Shown here piece after piece: positions 8,754 to 16,394 of a DNA stretch of 64,000 nucleotides. Source of the stretch: an uncultured Streptomyces sp. (GTDB taxonomy: Bacteria; Actinomycetota; Actinomycetes; Streptomycetales; Streptomycetaceae); assembly GCF_947488945.1 (NCBI RefSeq), contig NZ_CANLBS010000020.1:102290-166289 (forward strand), read 5' to 3'. Within the stretch, counting starts at the first letter, position 1; each line of letters opens with the position of its first letter. The notes under the pieces are model-generated. The model had not been told where the DNA came from. It did no database searches and saw only the letters and a list, made by a program, of their open reading frames with translations. The position numbers and the translations under genes were made by a program.

Positions 8754-11225
8754 TCACTCGGGCAGCCCGGCCTCCCCGACCGCCCAGCCGGTGTTCGCGG
8801 ACTCGCCCAGCCGGAAGTCCAGCCTGCCCCCGTGGCGCAGGAGTTCCCCGCCGACCCAGGACCTGTCCCGGTCGCGCCCGTCGACCTTCACGGAGGCGAT
8901 GTACGGGTGCGCCGCGTCGGCCGCCGGGGCGTCGACGGTGATGTCCGCGCCACGGGGACGGTCGATGACCGCACGCGGGAAGAGCGGCGTCCCCAGCAGC
9001 AGGGACGCGCTTCCGGGCTTCTGCGGGTACAGCCCCAGCGCGGAGAAGACGTACCAGGCCGACATGGTGCCGAGGTCGTCGTTGCCGGGCAGACCCCGCG
9101 GACCGGTGCCGTAGACGGTGTCGACGATCTCGCGCACGGTCTCCTGCGTCTTCCACGGCTGCCCGAGGGCGTTGTACAGCCAGGGGGCGTGGATGCCCGG
9201 TTCGTTGGTGGGGTCGTACCGCAGGGCGTCGCCGCCCCTCACCGACCAGGAACCGTCCGCCGTGTGGAAGAAGGCGTCCAGCCGGCGCGCGGCGGTCTCC
9301 CGGCCGCCCATCGCCTCGGCCAGTCCGCCCACGTCCTGCGGCACCATCCAGGTGTACGTCGCGCTGGTGCCCTGCGCGAAGCCCCGGTCGCTGCCCGGCT
9401 GGAACGGCGTGACCCAGCTCCCGTCGAGGTTGCGCGCCTGGATGTAGCCCGTCGTCCCCGCGCCGTCGCCGGCCTCCGGGTTGAACACGTTGCGCCACCA
9501 GCGTCCGCGCTCCGCGAAGTACGCGGCGTCCTCGCCGTGGCCGAGGAGTTCGGCCCACTGCCCGAGCGCGGCGTCGGCGACCGCGTCCTCCAGCGTCTCG
9601 GCCGCGCCGCCCCAGCAGTGGCAGACGTCCTGAGCCGCGTATCCGGACGCCATGTACTGGGCCAGGTTGGGCCGTTGACCGGTGCACTGCCCGGGACAGC
9701 CCGCGTCGCTCAGCCCGTCGGCGACGGGCACGGTGGCCTGGCGCTTCAGCGAGGCGTAGGCCCCCTGGTAGTCGAAGTTCCGCACGCCCATGGCGTAGAA
9801 GGTCGCCAGGGTCGCGGCCGTCGGGTCGCCGGTCATCACGTGGGTGGCGCCGTTGACGTGCACCCAGCGGTCCCAGATCCCGCCGTTCTGCCGGGCGAAG
9901 TTGTACAGCGACTGGGCGAAGTCACCCGCGACGTCCGGCTTGAGCAGGGCCAGCAACTGGATCTGCGCCCGGTACTGGTCCCAGCCGGAGAAGTTGCTGT
10001 ACTGGGCGCCCTGCCCCCGCCCGATCCGGTGCGCGGCCCCGTCCATACCGGGATAGCGGCCGTCGGTGTCGCTGACGAGGTTGGGCTGCAGCAGGGCGTG
10101 GTAGAGCGCGGTGTAGAAGGTGGTGCGCCGTGCCGCGGAGCCACCGCCCACCCGCACCGCGGACAGTTCCCGGTCCCAGGCCGCGCGGCCCGCCCGCGCC
10201 ACGTCGGCCACGTCCGCCCGGGGGGCGACCTCCTGGCGGAGGTTGGCCTCCGCGCCGGCCAGGCTGACGTAGGAGATCCCGACGCGCATCCGCACGTCCC
10301 GGTCGGTCGAGGTGTCGAACCCGACCCAGCCGCCCGATCCGCGTCCGGCCCGGTCCGCGCCGGTGGCGTATCCCTCGCCGCCGGAGTTGTCGGTGGTGCC
10401 CGGCGCGAGCGTGCCGTCCTTCCAGGTGCCGGTCGAGGAGAAGTCCCGGTCGAAGGAGGCGGTGAAGTGCAGCCGGTAGTAGCTCTTGCGGTTGTTGGCA
10501 CCGCCGTTGGCGCGCCGGCCGCAGAACGCCCCGGTGAGGACCGAGCCGGTGACCTTGCGGTGGGCGCGGTCGATGTGGATCTCCGCGTCCTCGCTCCCGT
10601 TGAGCGAATTGGACACCCTGAACAGCAGGTTGGCGGCCTCGCCGGCGGGGAAACCGAAGTCGGCGACGCCCGCGCGGCGGGTCACCGCGAGGTCGGCGGT
10701 GGCGCCGGAGTCGAGCCCGACGGTGTAACGCCCGGGAACGGCACGCTCGTCGTCGTGCGAGAAGCCCGAGGCGTAGACGGCGTCCTTGGTGTCGGCCGAC
10801 GGCGAGGAGGTGACCTCGCCGACGAACGGCATGATCGGCACGTCACCGGCGGCACCCGGATTGCATCCTGCGCCGTTGACGTGGGTGAGGCTCAGCCCGC
10901 GCATCCGGGTGACCCCGTACTCGTAGCCATTCGCCGCGCCCGTGCTGGTCTGGTCGCCGGTCGTGCTCGTGGGCGACCAGGCGACCATGCCGTACGGAAG
11001 GGTGGCGCCGGGATAGGTGTTCCCGCCGTTGGACGTCCCGATCATGGGGTCGACCAGGTCGGCGGGGTGTGCCACGGGCACGGCGGCCGCCGCGGACCCG
11101 GCTGTGGCGGCGGACCCGGCCGTGGCGGTCGCCGCGGGCAGCGCCGCCGCGGCGAGCGCGACGGCGAGGACGGTGGAGGCCGCGCGGGCGCCGACGTGGC
11201 GGGCCACTGGAGCTCTGGGGGGCAT
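8754..11225 (-). CDS. Secreted GH92 alpha-mannosidase
   Basis: 823-residue secreted exo-alpha-mannosidase. The N-terminus is a signal peptide with a long Ala/Val core. The GH92 N-terminal domain begins VDPMIGTSNGGNTYPGATLP and continues GMVAWSPTS, MRGLSLTHVNGAGC and GDVPIMPF, all diagnostic. The catalytic (alpha/alpha)6 domain has YFSGWDQYR-like (NFSGWDQYRAQ), MVPQDVGGLAEAMGG, NEPGIHAPWLYN and GNDDLGTMSAWYVFSALGLYP. GH92 enzymes are calcium-dependent inverting alpha-1,2/1,3/1,4/1,6-mannosidases; linkage preference cannot be read here. Start at 11225 chosen: GGAGG lies 11 bases upstream, and the longer start (11276) would put the operator palindrome inside the gene. Its own terminator separates it from the GH2 gene. 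Confidence 0.93.
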   Translation of the reverse strand: MPPRAPVARHVGARAASTVLAVALAAAALPAATATAGSAATAGSAAAAVPVAHPADLVDPMIGTSNGGNTYPGATLPYGMVAWSPTSTTGDQTSTGAANGYEYGVTRMRGLSLTHVNGAGCNPGAAGDVPIMPFVGEVTSSPSADTKDAVYASGFSHDDERAVPGRYTVGLDSGATADLAVTRRAGVADFGFPAGEAANLLFRVSNSLNGSEDAEIHIDRAHRKVTGSVLTGAFCGRRANGGANNRKSYYRLHFTASFDRDFSSTGTWKDGTLAPGTTDNSGGEGYATGADRAGRGSGGWVGFDTSTDRDVRMRVGISYVSLAGAEANLRQEVAPRADVADVARAGRAAWDRELSAVRVGGGSAARRTTFYTALYHALLQPNLVSDTDGRYPGMDGAAHRIGRGQGAQYSNFSGWDQYRAQIQLLALLKPDVAGDFAQSLYNFARQNGGIWDRWVHVNGATHVMTGDPTAATLATFYAMGVRNFDYQGAYASLKRQATVPVADGLSDAGCPGQCTGQRPNLAQYMASGYAAQDVCHCWGGAAETLEDAVADAALGQWAELLGHGEDAAYFAERGRWWRNVFNPEAGDGAGTTGYIQARNLDGSWVTPFQPGSDRGFAQGTSATYTWMVPQDVGGLAEAMGGRETAARRLDAFFHTADGSWSVRGGDALRYDPTNEPGIHAPWLYNALGQPWKTQETVREIVDTVYGTGPRGLPGNDDLGTMSAWYVFSALGLYPQKPGSASLLLGTPLFPRAVIDRPRGADITVDAPAADAAHPYIASVKVDGRDRDRSWVGGELLRHGGRLDFRLGESANTGWAVGEAGLPE

Positions 11226-11246
11226 GGGGCTGGAAACCTCCGTACG

Positions 11247-11264
11247 GATGACAACGTTGTCGAG
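11247..11264. promoter_or_regulatory. LacI-type operator candidate upstream of the GH92 gene
   Basis: Contains the perfect 12-bp palindrome GACAACGTTGTC (11250-11261), 25 bp upstream of the chosen GH92 start. The ACAACGTT core is the same as in the site at 4855-4872. The position close to the start would suit a repressor. It lies in a 383-bp gene-free stretch (11226-11608) between divergent genes. Confidence 0.65.
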
Positions 11265-11349
11265 ATGCGATCCCACTGCTGTGGGCGAGCCGTGCGGGAT
11301 CGCGCCGATCGTAGGGTCGGTGGCCGGGCGAAGGGAATGCCCCGAGCGG

Positions 11350-11364
11350 GTTCACCGGGTGAAC
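11350..11364. promoter_or_regulatory. Palindrome between GH92 and DUF6221 genes
   Basis: GTTCACC-G-GGTGAAC, a perfect 7+1+7 inverted repeat in the divergent intergenic region, about 245 bp upstream of the DUF6221 start. It could be an operator for either gene. No regulator is identified, and chance occurrence is possible. Confidence 0.35.
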
Positions 11365-11608
11365 GCGCGATGAAGGCCGGGCCCGAACCGTCCCATCGGG
11401 TGGCGTTGCGGACGGTGTCCTCTGCGGAGGAGCGCCGTCCGGGCGGGGCGCGGAGCGGGACGCTTCTGCGCGGCCGGGGGGCGCGGCCCGCGCCGGGCCC
11501 GTCCGGCGGCGGGCGGTCGCCGGGGTGGAAGGATGGGCGCATGGATACCGTCACACCCGGCCGCGCGGTTCACCGGCCGTGCGACCCCGCCCCCGCAGGA
11601 GGACCGTC

Positions 11609-12046
11609 GTGACCGTCGGCCTCGTCGCCTTCCTCCGCGCCCGTCTCGACGAGGACGAACGGACCGCACGCGCCGCGCTCGACAGCCCCGGCCGCGCCTC
11701 GTGGCAGGCGCTGGGGACCGGTGTGTACGCGGAGGCGGCGGTGCGCGAGCAGGACGACCCGCCGCCCCTCACCACCACCGGCCCGGAGGTGGGCGGCTCC
11801 GACGAGGACGCCGCGCGGGCCGCGCACATCGCCCTGCACGACCCGGCGCGGGTGCTGCGGGACGTGCAGGCCCGCAGCACGACGGTGGACGAGTACGACA
11901 TCGCCCTGTGGGCCGCCGTGGACGACGACCGGGCCGCTTACTGGCAGGGGCGGCTCGACGCACTCCGCGAGTCGTGCTTGCGGATCGCCTGGGTCTACGC
12001 CGACCACGAGGGGTACCAGCAGGCGGTGGCCCCGGAACCGGTCTGA
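11609..12046 (+). CDS. DUF6221 family protein
   Basis: 145-residue soluble protein of a family common in Streptomyces phage-like and accessory DNA. It opens with VTVGLVAFLRARLDEDERTARAAL and contains HIALHDPARVLRDVQARS, the two conserved blocks I associate with DUF6221, and ends with a helical segment. No catalytic motif or membrane segment is visible and the function is unknown. GTG start at 11609 chosen because AGGAGG (11598-11603) lies five bases upstream; an upstream in-frame ATG (11525) would add an Arg/Pro-rich stretch unlike the family. Confidence 0.7.
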   Translation: MTVGLVAFLRARLDEDERTARAALDSPGRASWQALGTGVYAEAAVREQDDPPPLTTTGPEVGGSDEDAARAAHIALHDPARVLRDVQARSTTVDEYDIALWAAVDDDRAAYWQGRLDALRESCLRIAWVYADHEGYQQAVAPEPV

Positions 12047-12132
12047 CCCGCGCGCCGGAACCGCACCGCCACGGGAACCGGCCGCACCCGCGCCCACACC
12101 CCGTATCCCACCCGCATCCGCGAGGAGGCACC

Positions 12133-12900
12133 GTGATCCGCTGGACCTACGTCTTCGTCGACCGCCCGGCCCCACACGCCGACCCTGCCTCGGCCTTCTG
12201 GGCGACGGTCACCGGCACCCGGGTCGGTGCGCCCTGGGGCGACCGGGGCGAGTTCCGCTCCCTGGAGCCCGTGGGCGCCGACCCCTGCCTGGTGGTGCAG
12301 ACCGTGGGCGTGGCAGGCCCCGCCGGTTCGGTGCATCCGGACTTCGCCGTGGACGACCCCGGGGCGTTCGCGGACCGGGCCGTCACGCTCGGCGCTACCG
12401 TGGTGTCCCGGACGCCCGGGCTCACCGTGCTCCGCTCCCCCGCCGGCCAGCCGTTCTGCGTGGTGGCCTGGCGCGGACAGCGCGTACGGCCGGACGTCGT
12501 CACCGATCCGCGGGGCGGGGTCAGCCGGGCGGATCAGGTGTGCCTGGACGTGGCACCGGACGCGTTCGCCGCCGAGGTCGTGTTCTGGGCGGAGCTGACC
12601 GGCTGGCGGTCGCGCGCGGACTCGCTCGCCGAGTTCCACACGGTGCGCCCGGCGGGAATCGACTCTCCTGTCCAACTCCTGCTGCAACGACTGGACGAAC
12701 CGCGCCCCGCCTCCGCCCACCTCGACCTGGCCTGTACGGACATCGCCGCCACCCGCGACTGGCACGAGGAGTGCGGTGCGGGGTTCGTGGCGGAGTACCC
12801 GGAATGGAGCGTGATGCGGGACCCCTCGGGAGCCCCGTACTGCCTCACCGGACGCGACCCGTGGACGGGCGGGGGACGAGCGGCGGGCGACGGCGGGTGA
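12133..12900 (+). CDS. VOC/glyoxalase-like protein with two domains
   Basis: 255-residue cytosolic protein with two tandem vicinal-oxygen-chelate domains. The first (about 1-118) begins with RWTYVFVDRP and ends PFCVVAW. The second (about 130-245) has ADQVCLDVAPD..AEVVFWAELTGW and ends YPEWSVMRDPSGAPYCLTGR. The W..LTG pattern and a terminal DP.G..YCLT block are typical of the Glyoxalase_6 group in Streptomyces, whose substrates are unknown. GTG start at 12133 has GAGGAGG (12122-12128) four bases upstream. It follows the DUF6221 gene by 86 bp on the same strand. Confidence 0.8.
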   Translation: MIRWTYVFVDRPAPHADPASAFWATVTGTRVGAPWGDRGEFRSLEPVGADPCLVVQTVGVAGPAGSVHPDFAVDDPGAFADRAVTLGATVVSRTPGLTVLRSPAGQPFCVVAWRGQRVRPDVVTDPRGGVSRADQVCLDVAPDAFAAEVVFWAELTGWRSRADSLAEFHTVRPAGIDSPVQLLLQRLDEPRPASAHLDLACTDIAATRDWHEECGAGFVAEYPEWSVMRDPSGAPYCLTGRDPWTGGGRAAGDGG

Positions 12901-12998
12901 CCCGCGCGGCATGAGGGGCGGGGCGGTCCGGACGGGGCCCCGGCTCTCGTGGGCAGGCCCGCACCGGTCGAGCGGGTTCATCGGACGTCACGGAGGCG

Positions 12999-13030
12999 TC
13001 GCCCTCCGGTGGACCGTCCCCGGAGGGCGA
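12999..13030 (+). terminator. Terminator after the VOC gene
   Basis: Perfect 11-bp stem TCGCCCTCCGG (12999-13009) and CCGGAGGGCGA (13020-13030) with a ten-base loop, about 100 bp after the VOC stop. Confidence 0.6.
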
Positions 13031-13081
13031 GGCGCGGAGGCCCGGCGGTCCGTCCCCCGGCAGTCACCGTGCCCGTTCGCC

Positions 13082-13342
13082 TCAGCCGGTCCAGGGCCGC
13101 CGGCGGTTCTCCCGCTCCGGGTCGATGCCGCTGAGCCGCACCAGCGCCCCGTCGACCACGCCAGATGTGTCTCCTACGGCGAGGCCCGGCGCCTCGATCA
13201 TGTCGGCAACCCCCTCCAGGTAGGTGACCAGCGTCTCGGATTCGTCATCAGCGGCCACGTGGTCGCGGGACCACCGGCCCATGAAGCCGCTGTCGGCGTC
13301 CAGGTACAAGCCCGAGGTGGTGTCGGCCGCCCCCGGCAACAA
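13082..13342 (-). pseudogene. Remnant of a SUKH (SMI1/KNR4) immunity-type gene, C-terminal part
   Basis: A minus-strand reading of about 86 residues ending at 13082 looks like the C-terminal end of a SUKH-superfamily protein: TTSGLYLDADSG, GRWSRDH, ETLVTYLEGVADMIEAP. Upstream of about 13342 the frame loses all family resemblance and no start or ribosome site is seen. I read this as a truncated gene. SUKH proteins are often immunity proteins for contact-dependent or polymorphic toxins; no toxin gene is next to it. Together with flanking sequence it explains most of the 600-bp gap 12901-13509. Confidence 0.5.
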
Positions 13343-13509
13343 CGACGCACGGCCCGACCGCCTTTCGGGGTCCGGACGGTGCAAGCGGCCGCCGCTTCCG
13401 CCGGCACGTCGAGCGGGTGGGGCGGATCGGCGGTGCGGGCGCCGGACACCGGTCCGGTGGCCTCCCGGTCCGGCGCTCCGGCCCACGTGACCACCGGGCG
13501 CCCCGGACG

Positions 13510-14397
13510 TCACCACGCTGCGCCGGCCCGGCGGCCGATGGTTGACGGTAGGGCGGCCGCGATGCGGTCGTCGGCCCGTGCCGATCGCAGCGTGATTCTC
13601 GTGACCCTCCGGTTGGCCGTGCTGACCTCGATCGTGGCGAGGGGGTGCCCTCCCGGAGCAATGAGATGTACCGCTCTGCCGTTGACGGTGAGTCTGCAAG
13701 CCGCCCGCACGCGATCGCGGAAGTGCACGGTCTCGGCGGCGATGTCGACGGCACCGACGACGGTGGTGCGGGCTCCGCGAGGGAGGAGTGCCGCGTCGGC
13801 GTCGCGGACGCTGTCGGGCGCGAGCAGCTGGATCATTCTGCGCGTGTCCCCGGTCCGGGCCGCTGTCAGGAAGGCTTCGACGATCTGCTGGTCCGGCCGG
13901 CTGTTCCGCTCCGCGACGTCCTGGGCGCCTTCGAGACGCTGCCGGGCCCTGCTGGCGTGCTTCCTGGCACCGGTCGCTGTCCCGCCCAGCACGTGCGCAA
14001 CCTGGTCGAACGGTACGGAGAACAGGTCATGCAGGACGTACGCGACGCGTTGGGACGGGGTCAACTGGTTCAGCAGGACCATGAGCGCGCGGGAGACGTC
14101 TTCCGCGCGGAGGATCGCTTCGTCCGCAGCCAGTTGCGCCGCCGGGACGGCGTCCGCGAGCAGAGGGACTTCGCCGCGGCGGCGTCGGGCACGCAGCTCG
14201 TCCCAGCAGATTCTGGCGGTGACGGTGGTGAGCCAGGCTGACGGGTTCTCGATCGATGGCGCGGATCGTGCGGCCGTGACCCGCAACCATGCTGTCTGGA
14301 CGGCGTCTTGGGCGTCGTGGGCCGAGCCGAGCAGGCGGTGGGCAGCCGACAGCAGATGCGGTCGTGCGGTCTCGAATTCCTCGACCGTGATCGGCAT
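13510..14397 (-). CDS. RNA polymerase sigma factor, ECF41/SigJ-like with C-terminal SnoaL-like domain
   Basis: 295-residue extracytoplasmic-function sigma factor. Sigma-2 (about 5-75) has LLGSAHDAQDAVQTAWLR and PSAWLTTVTARICWDELRARRR. Sigma-4 (about 110-165) has LTPSQRVAYVLHDLFSVPFDQVAHVLGGT and ARKHASRARQRL. The last ~120 residues form a SnoaL-like domain that in ECF41 factors regulates activity instead of a separate anti-sigma factor. The linker WLPEP and DGGGK motifs of classical ECF41 members are not present, so it is a diverged or SigJ-type member. Start at 14397 is preceded by AAAGGTG. It faces a DoxX-like gene across a sigma-type promoter. Confidence 0.85.
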   Translation of the reverse strand: MPITVEEFETARPHLLSAAHRLLGSAHDAQDAVQTAWLRVTAARSAPSIENPSAWLTTVTARICWDELRARRRRGEVPLLADAVPAAQLAADEAILRAEDVSRALMVLLNQLTPSQRVAYVLHDLFSVPFDQVAHVLGGTATGARKHASRARQRLEGAQDVAERNSRPDQQIVEAFLTAARTGDTRRMIQLLAPDSVRDADAALLPRGARTTVVGAVDIAAETVHFRDRVRAACRLTVNGRAVHLIAPGGHPLATIEVSTANRRVTRITLRSARADDRIAAALPSTIGRRAGAAW

Positions 14398-14400
14398 GGG

Positions 14401-14427
14401 TGTCACCTTTCGAGGCTGGCGAACGTC
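14401..14427 (+). promoter_or_regulatory. ECF41-type promoter candidate directed at the DoxX-like gene
   Basis: TGTCAC (14401-14406) and CGTC (14424-14427), 17 bp apart, on the plus strand. This matches the published ECF41 target pattern (TGTCACA at -35, CGTC at -10). The -35 element overlaps the ribosome-binding site of the divergent sigma gene. Predicted transcription starts near 14434. Confidence 0.55.
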
Positions 14428-14481
14428 AGGACGGTCGGTGCAACCCATTCCCTGTTCGCAACCCGAGGAGATGACGACGTC

Positions 14482-14703
14482 ATGAGCCTACCGATGGTGC
14501 GGTTCCGCGCCGACAGCGGCACGGCAGAGGTCCGGTCGCACGGAGTGAGGGTGTTCGCCTCCCTCCGGACGGTCTTGCCCCCGGGGCGGGCCCACACGGC
14601 GGGGCTGCCGCAAGCCGCTCGGCCGCGAGACCTGATCGGCCGAGCCGTGGGAGCACCTGTTCCGGCGGAGCCGTTCACCGTCGGGGGGTCGTACGACTCG
14701 TGA
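14482..14703 (+). CDS. Small hypothetical protein between sigma factor and DoxX-like gene
   Basis: Possible 73-residue product starting MSLPMVRFRADSG, with no recognisable domain. Three things support it: GAGGAG at 14465-14470 eleven bases upstream, its position directly behind the sigma-type promoter, and a GTGA overlap between its stop (14701-14703) and the GTG start of the DoxX-like gene. Against it, the amino-acid composition is not distinctive and no family is recognised. It may act only as a translated leader. Confidence 0.35.
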   Translation: MSLPMVRFRADSGTAEVRSHGVRVFASLRTVLPPGRAHTAGLPQAARPRDLIGRAVGAPVPAEPFTVGGSYDS

Positions 14704-15053
14704 GCTCCGTACTGATCATCGCCACTGTCGGGTGCGTCGTCGCGAACGGGTTCATCGCGATCGCCGACTACGCGAAGGCACCGTTCGTGCTGGCGAACTC
14801 CGCAGAGGTTCGGCTCCCCCCGGCCGCGGTGCCGTACCTGGCCACCGCCAAACTCCTGGGCGCCGCCGGCCTTCTCCTGGGGCTTCTCGGGGTCCCCCGG
14901 GTGGGTCTGGCGGCAGGAATCGGCTTGACCGCGTTCTTCGTCGGCGCGGTGGTGGCGCACGTCCGCGCGCGGGTCTTCCACAACATCGCCTTCCCGTGCG
15001 GCTACCTGCTGCTGGCAGTCGCCGGCACCGGCTTCTTCGTGGGCGAGGTATGA
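14700..15053 (+). CDS. DoxX-like membrane protein
   Basis: 117-residue protein with four hydrophobic helices and the DoxX-like pattern: GFIAIADYAKAPFVLANSAEV, VPYLATAKLLGAAGLLLGLLGVP, GLAAGIGLTAFFVGAVVAHVRAR and HNIAFPCGYLLLAVAG. DoxX-family proteins are small membrane proteins linked to redox stress. They are frequent neighbours and targets of ECF41/SigJ-type sigma factors, which fits the divergent sigma gene and promoter. GTG start at 14700; no strong Shine-Dalgarno is seen, consistent with coupling to the small frame in front. Confidence 0.8.
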   Translation: MSSVLIIATVGCVVANGFIAIADYAKAPFVLANSAEVRLPPAAVPYLATAKLLGAAGLLLGLLGVPRVGLAAGIGLTAFFVGAVVAHVRARVFHNIAFPCGYLLLAVAGTGFFVGEV

Positions 15054-15257
15054 CCCACGCCGGCGCACCCCCTCTCGCCGGGAGGCCGCGCCCGCCGATC
15101 GGGCGCCGAAACATCACCCGTGTGGAGAGGAGCATCACCGACGACGGTGCCTGCTACCGCGCAGACGCCTTCGGGCTCGCGTCGCCCGGCGCGAAGCACG
15201 AGGCGGGGAGCCGGCGAGCACAACGACCGCCACCACCCCCACGCCGCTGTCGGCGGC

Positions 15258-15284
15258 GGGCCGCCCGCCGTGGGCGGGCGGCCC
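15258..15284. terminator. Bidirectional terminator between convergent genes
   Basis: Perfect 12-bp stem GGGCCGCCCGCC (15258-15269) and GGCGGGCGGCCC (15273-15284) around GTG. It lies between the DoxX-like gene (plus, ends 15053) and the lipoprotein gene (minus, ends 15313). Confidence 0.8.
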
Positions 15285-15312
15285 ACGCGTCGCCGCTTCA
15301 CGGCCTCATCGG

Positions 15313-16020
15313 CTAGAAGTCGTCGGCGCCGTTGCGGAGTTCCGGGGTCCAGTAGCCGGTGAGGGCCCGTGCCGGATCGACCGCGACGCCGTCGCCGCCG
15401 GGAGCGGTGACGGCGATGACCGTGTCGTCGTCGCCCTCCAGCGTCAGGGAGAACGCCGAGACGGGTTCGTTCTCCTCGTCGACCCCGCCGTCGGACAGCT
15501 TCACCAGGGCGTACGCAGGCGCGCCCGGCGCGAGCACGACCGGGGTGGCCGGCTTGCTCTTGGCCACCGCCGGTGCGTCCTGCTTGTGGCTCTCCAGGAA
15601 CTGGAGGTGCGGGTAGCCCGCCAGCCGGCAGGAGCGTGCGGAGGTGTTCTTGGCCGTGAGGACGAGGTGGGTGTAGGGCGGACCGTCCTGCTTCGCCGCG
15701 GTGACGTCCACGTCCCCGGCGGTGCACACCGGGGCGGTCGTGCCCGCCCGCGTCCCCTTCGTGCCGGTCGACGCCGCGGTCTCCCCTCCGGTGGAGGCCG
15801 CGCTGCCCGTCGTGTCCTTCGCCGCCGCCGAGGGCTCGGCGTCGGACGCGTCCGCCGCGTCGGACGTAGGGGCGTTCTCGCCGCCGGTCGTGCCCGGCGA
15901 GGAGGCCGCCGCGGCGGCCGGCCCGGAGTCCCCTTCGGCCTGGCAGGCGGTGAGGGACAGGACGAGGGCCGTGCCCGCGACGGCGAGCATCAGCGGGCGG
16001 CGCGTGGTGTGCAGGTTCAT
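15313..16020 (-). CDS. DUF4232 lipoprotein
   Basis: 235-residue secreted lipoprotein. The signal sequence MNLHTTRRPLMLAVAG ends in lipobox LTAC (Cys about residue 26). A long Ser/Thr/Ala/Glu-rich linker (to about residue 105) is followed by a DUF4232 domain: CTAGDVDVTA, YTHLVLTAKNTSARSCRLAGYPHLQF, LAPGAPAYALVKL. The paired cysteines CTA and SCRLAG are typical of the family. These actinobacterial surface proteins have no known function. The shorter start (16020) is used because the signal peptide begins there; longer frames add Arg-rich sequence. It is divergent from the XRE-NB-ARC regulator. Confidence 0.85.
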   Translation of the reverse strand: MNLHTTRRPLMLAVAGTALVLSLTACQAEGDSGPAAAAASSPGTTGGENAPTSDAADASDAEPSAAAKDTTGSAASTGGETAASTGTKGTRAGTTAPVCTAGDVDVTAAKQDGPPYTHLVLTAKNTSARSCRLAGYPHLQFLESHKQDAPAVAKSKPATPVVLAPGAPAYALVKLSDGGVDEENEPVSAFSLTLEGDDDTVIAVTAPGGDGVAVDPARALTGYWTPELRNGADDF

Positions 16021-16317
16021 GGAGGTTCCCCCGTGGGTGGTTCGGGACCGCGGCTCGAAAGTGCCGTCGGCCCGTGGGTCGTCGTGCTGCGTGGGCGTGC
16101 TGAGCGGTGGAGGGGTGCGTCGGTCTTCCCGTGTCGAGGGCTGGGCGCGTACGCGGCCGTGGCCGGTCCGTGGCCGCCCCCGGTTCCGCGCCGGCTCCGT
16201 CACCGCCGCGGATCCGTTCACCGCGGTGGCGCCTCGACCGGATCGCGTGCACCGGGTGAGGCACCCCGCGTCCGCCCTCAGTCGATCACTTCCGGGCGCG
16301 GCCTCCCAGGCGGTTCT

Positions 16318-16353
16318 CCCGGCAGAAGTACCGTCCCGCATACTTCTGCCGGG
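16318..16353. promoter_or_regulatory. 13-bp inverted repeat in front of the XRE-NB-ARC regulator
   Basis: CCCGGCAGAAGTA (16318-16330) and TACTTCTGCCGGG (16341-16353), a perfect inverted repeat with a ten-base spacer, ending 41 bp before the GTG of the regulator gene. It could be an autoregulatory operator or a leader hairpin. The core GGCAGAAGTA recurs upstream of the NRPS genes (55394-55404). The remaining 374-bp divergent gap (16021-16394) shows nothing else clear. Confidence 0.55.
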
Positions 16354-16394
16354 GGGCCCGCATCCGTACGGGCCGGACGACGGGGGACGCCACG

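Noticed and set aside
5190..11612. Very long open frame on the plus strand opposite the GH2 and GH92 genes
   Set aside because: Its translation is low-complexity Gly/Val/Asp/Arg-rich with no domain. The minus strand carries full signal peptides and glycosidase domains; it is an artefact of high GC.
12901..13509. Intact gene between the VOC and sigma-factor genes
   Set aside because: No frame there has a start with ribosome site and continuous family resemblance. Only the C-terminal SUKH remnant and a hairpin are supported.
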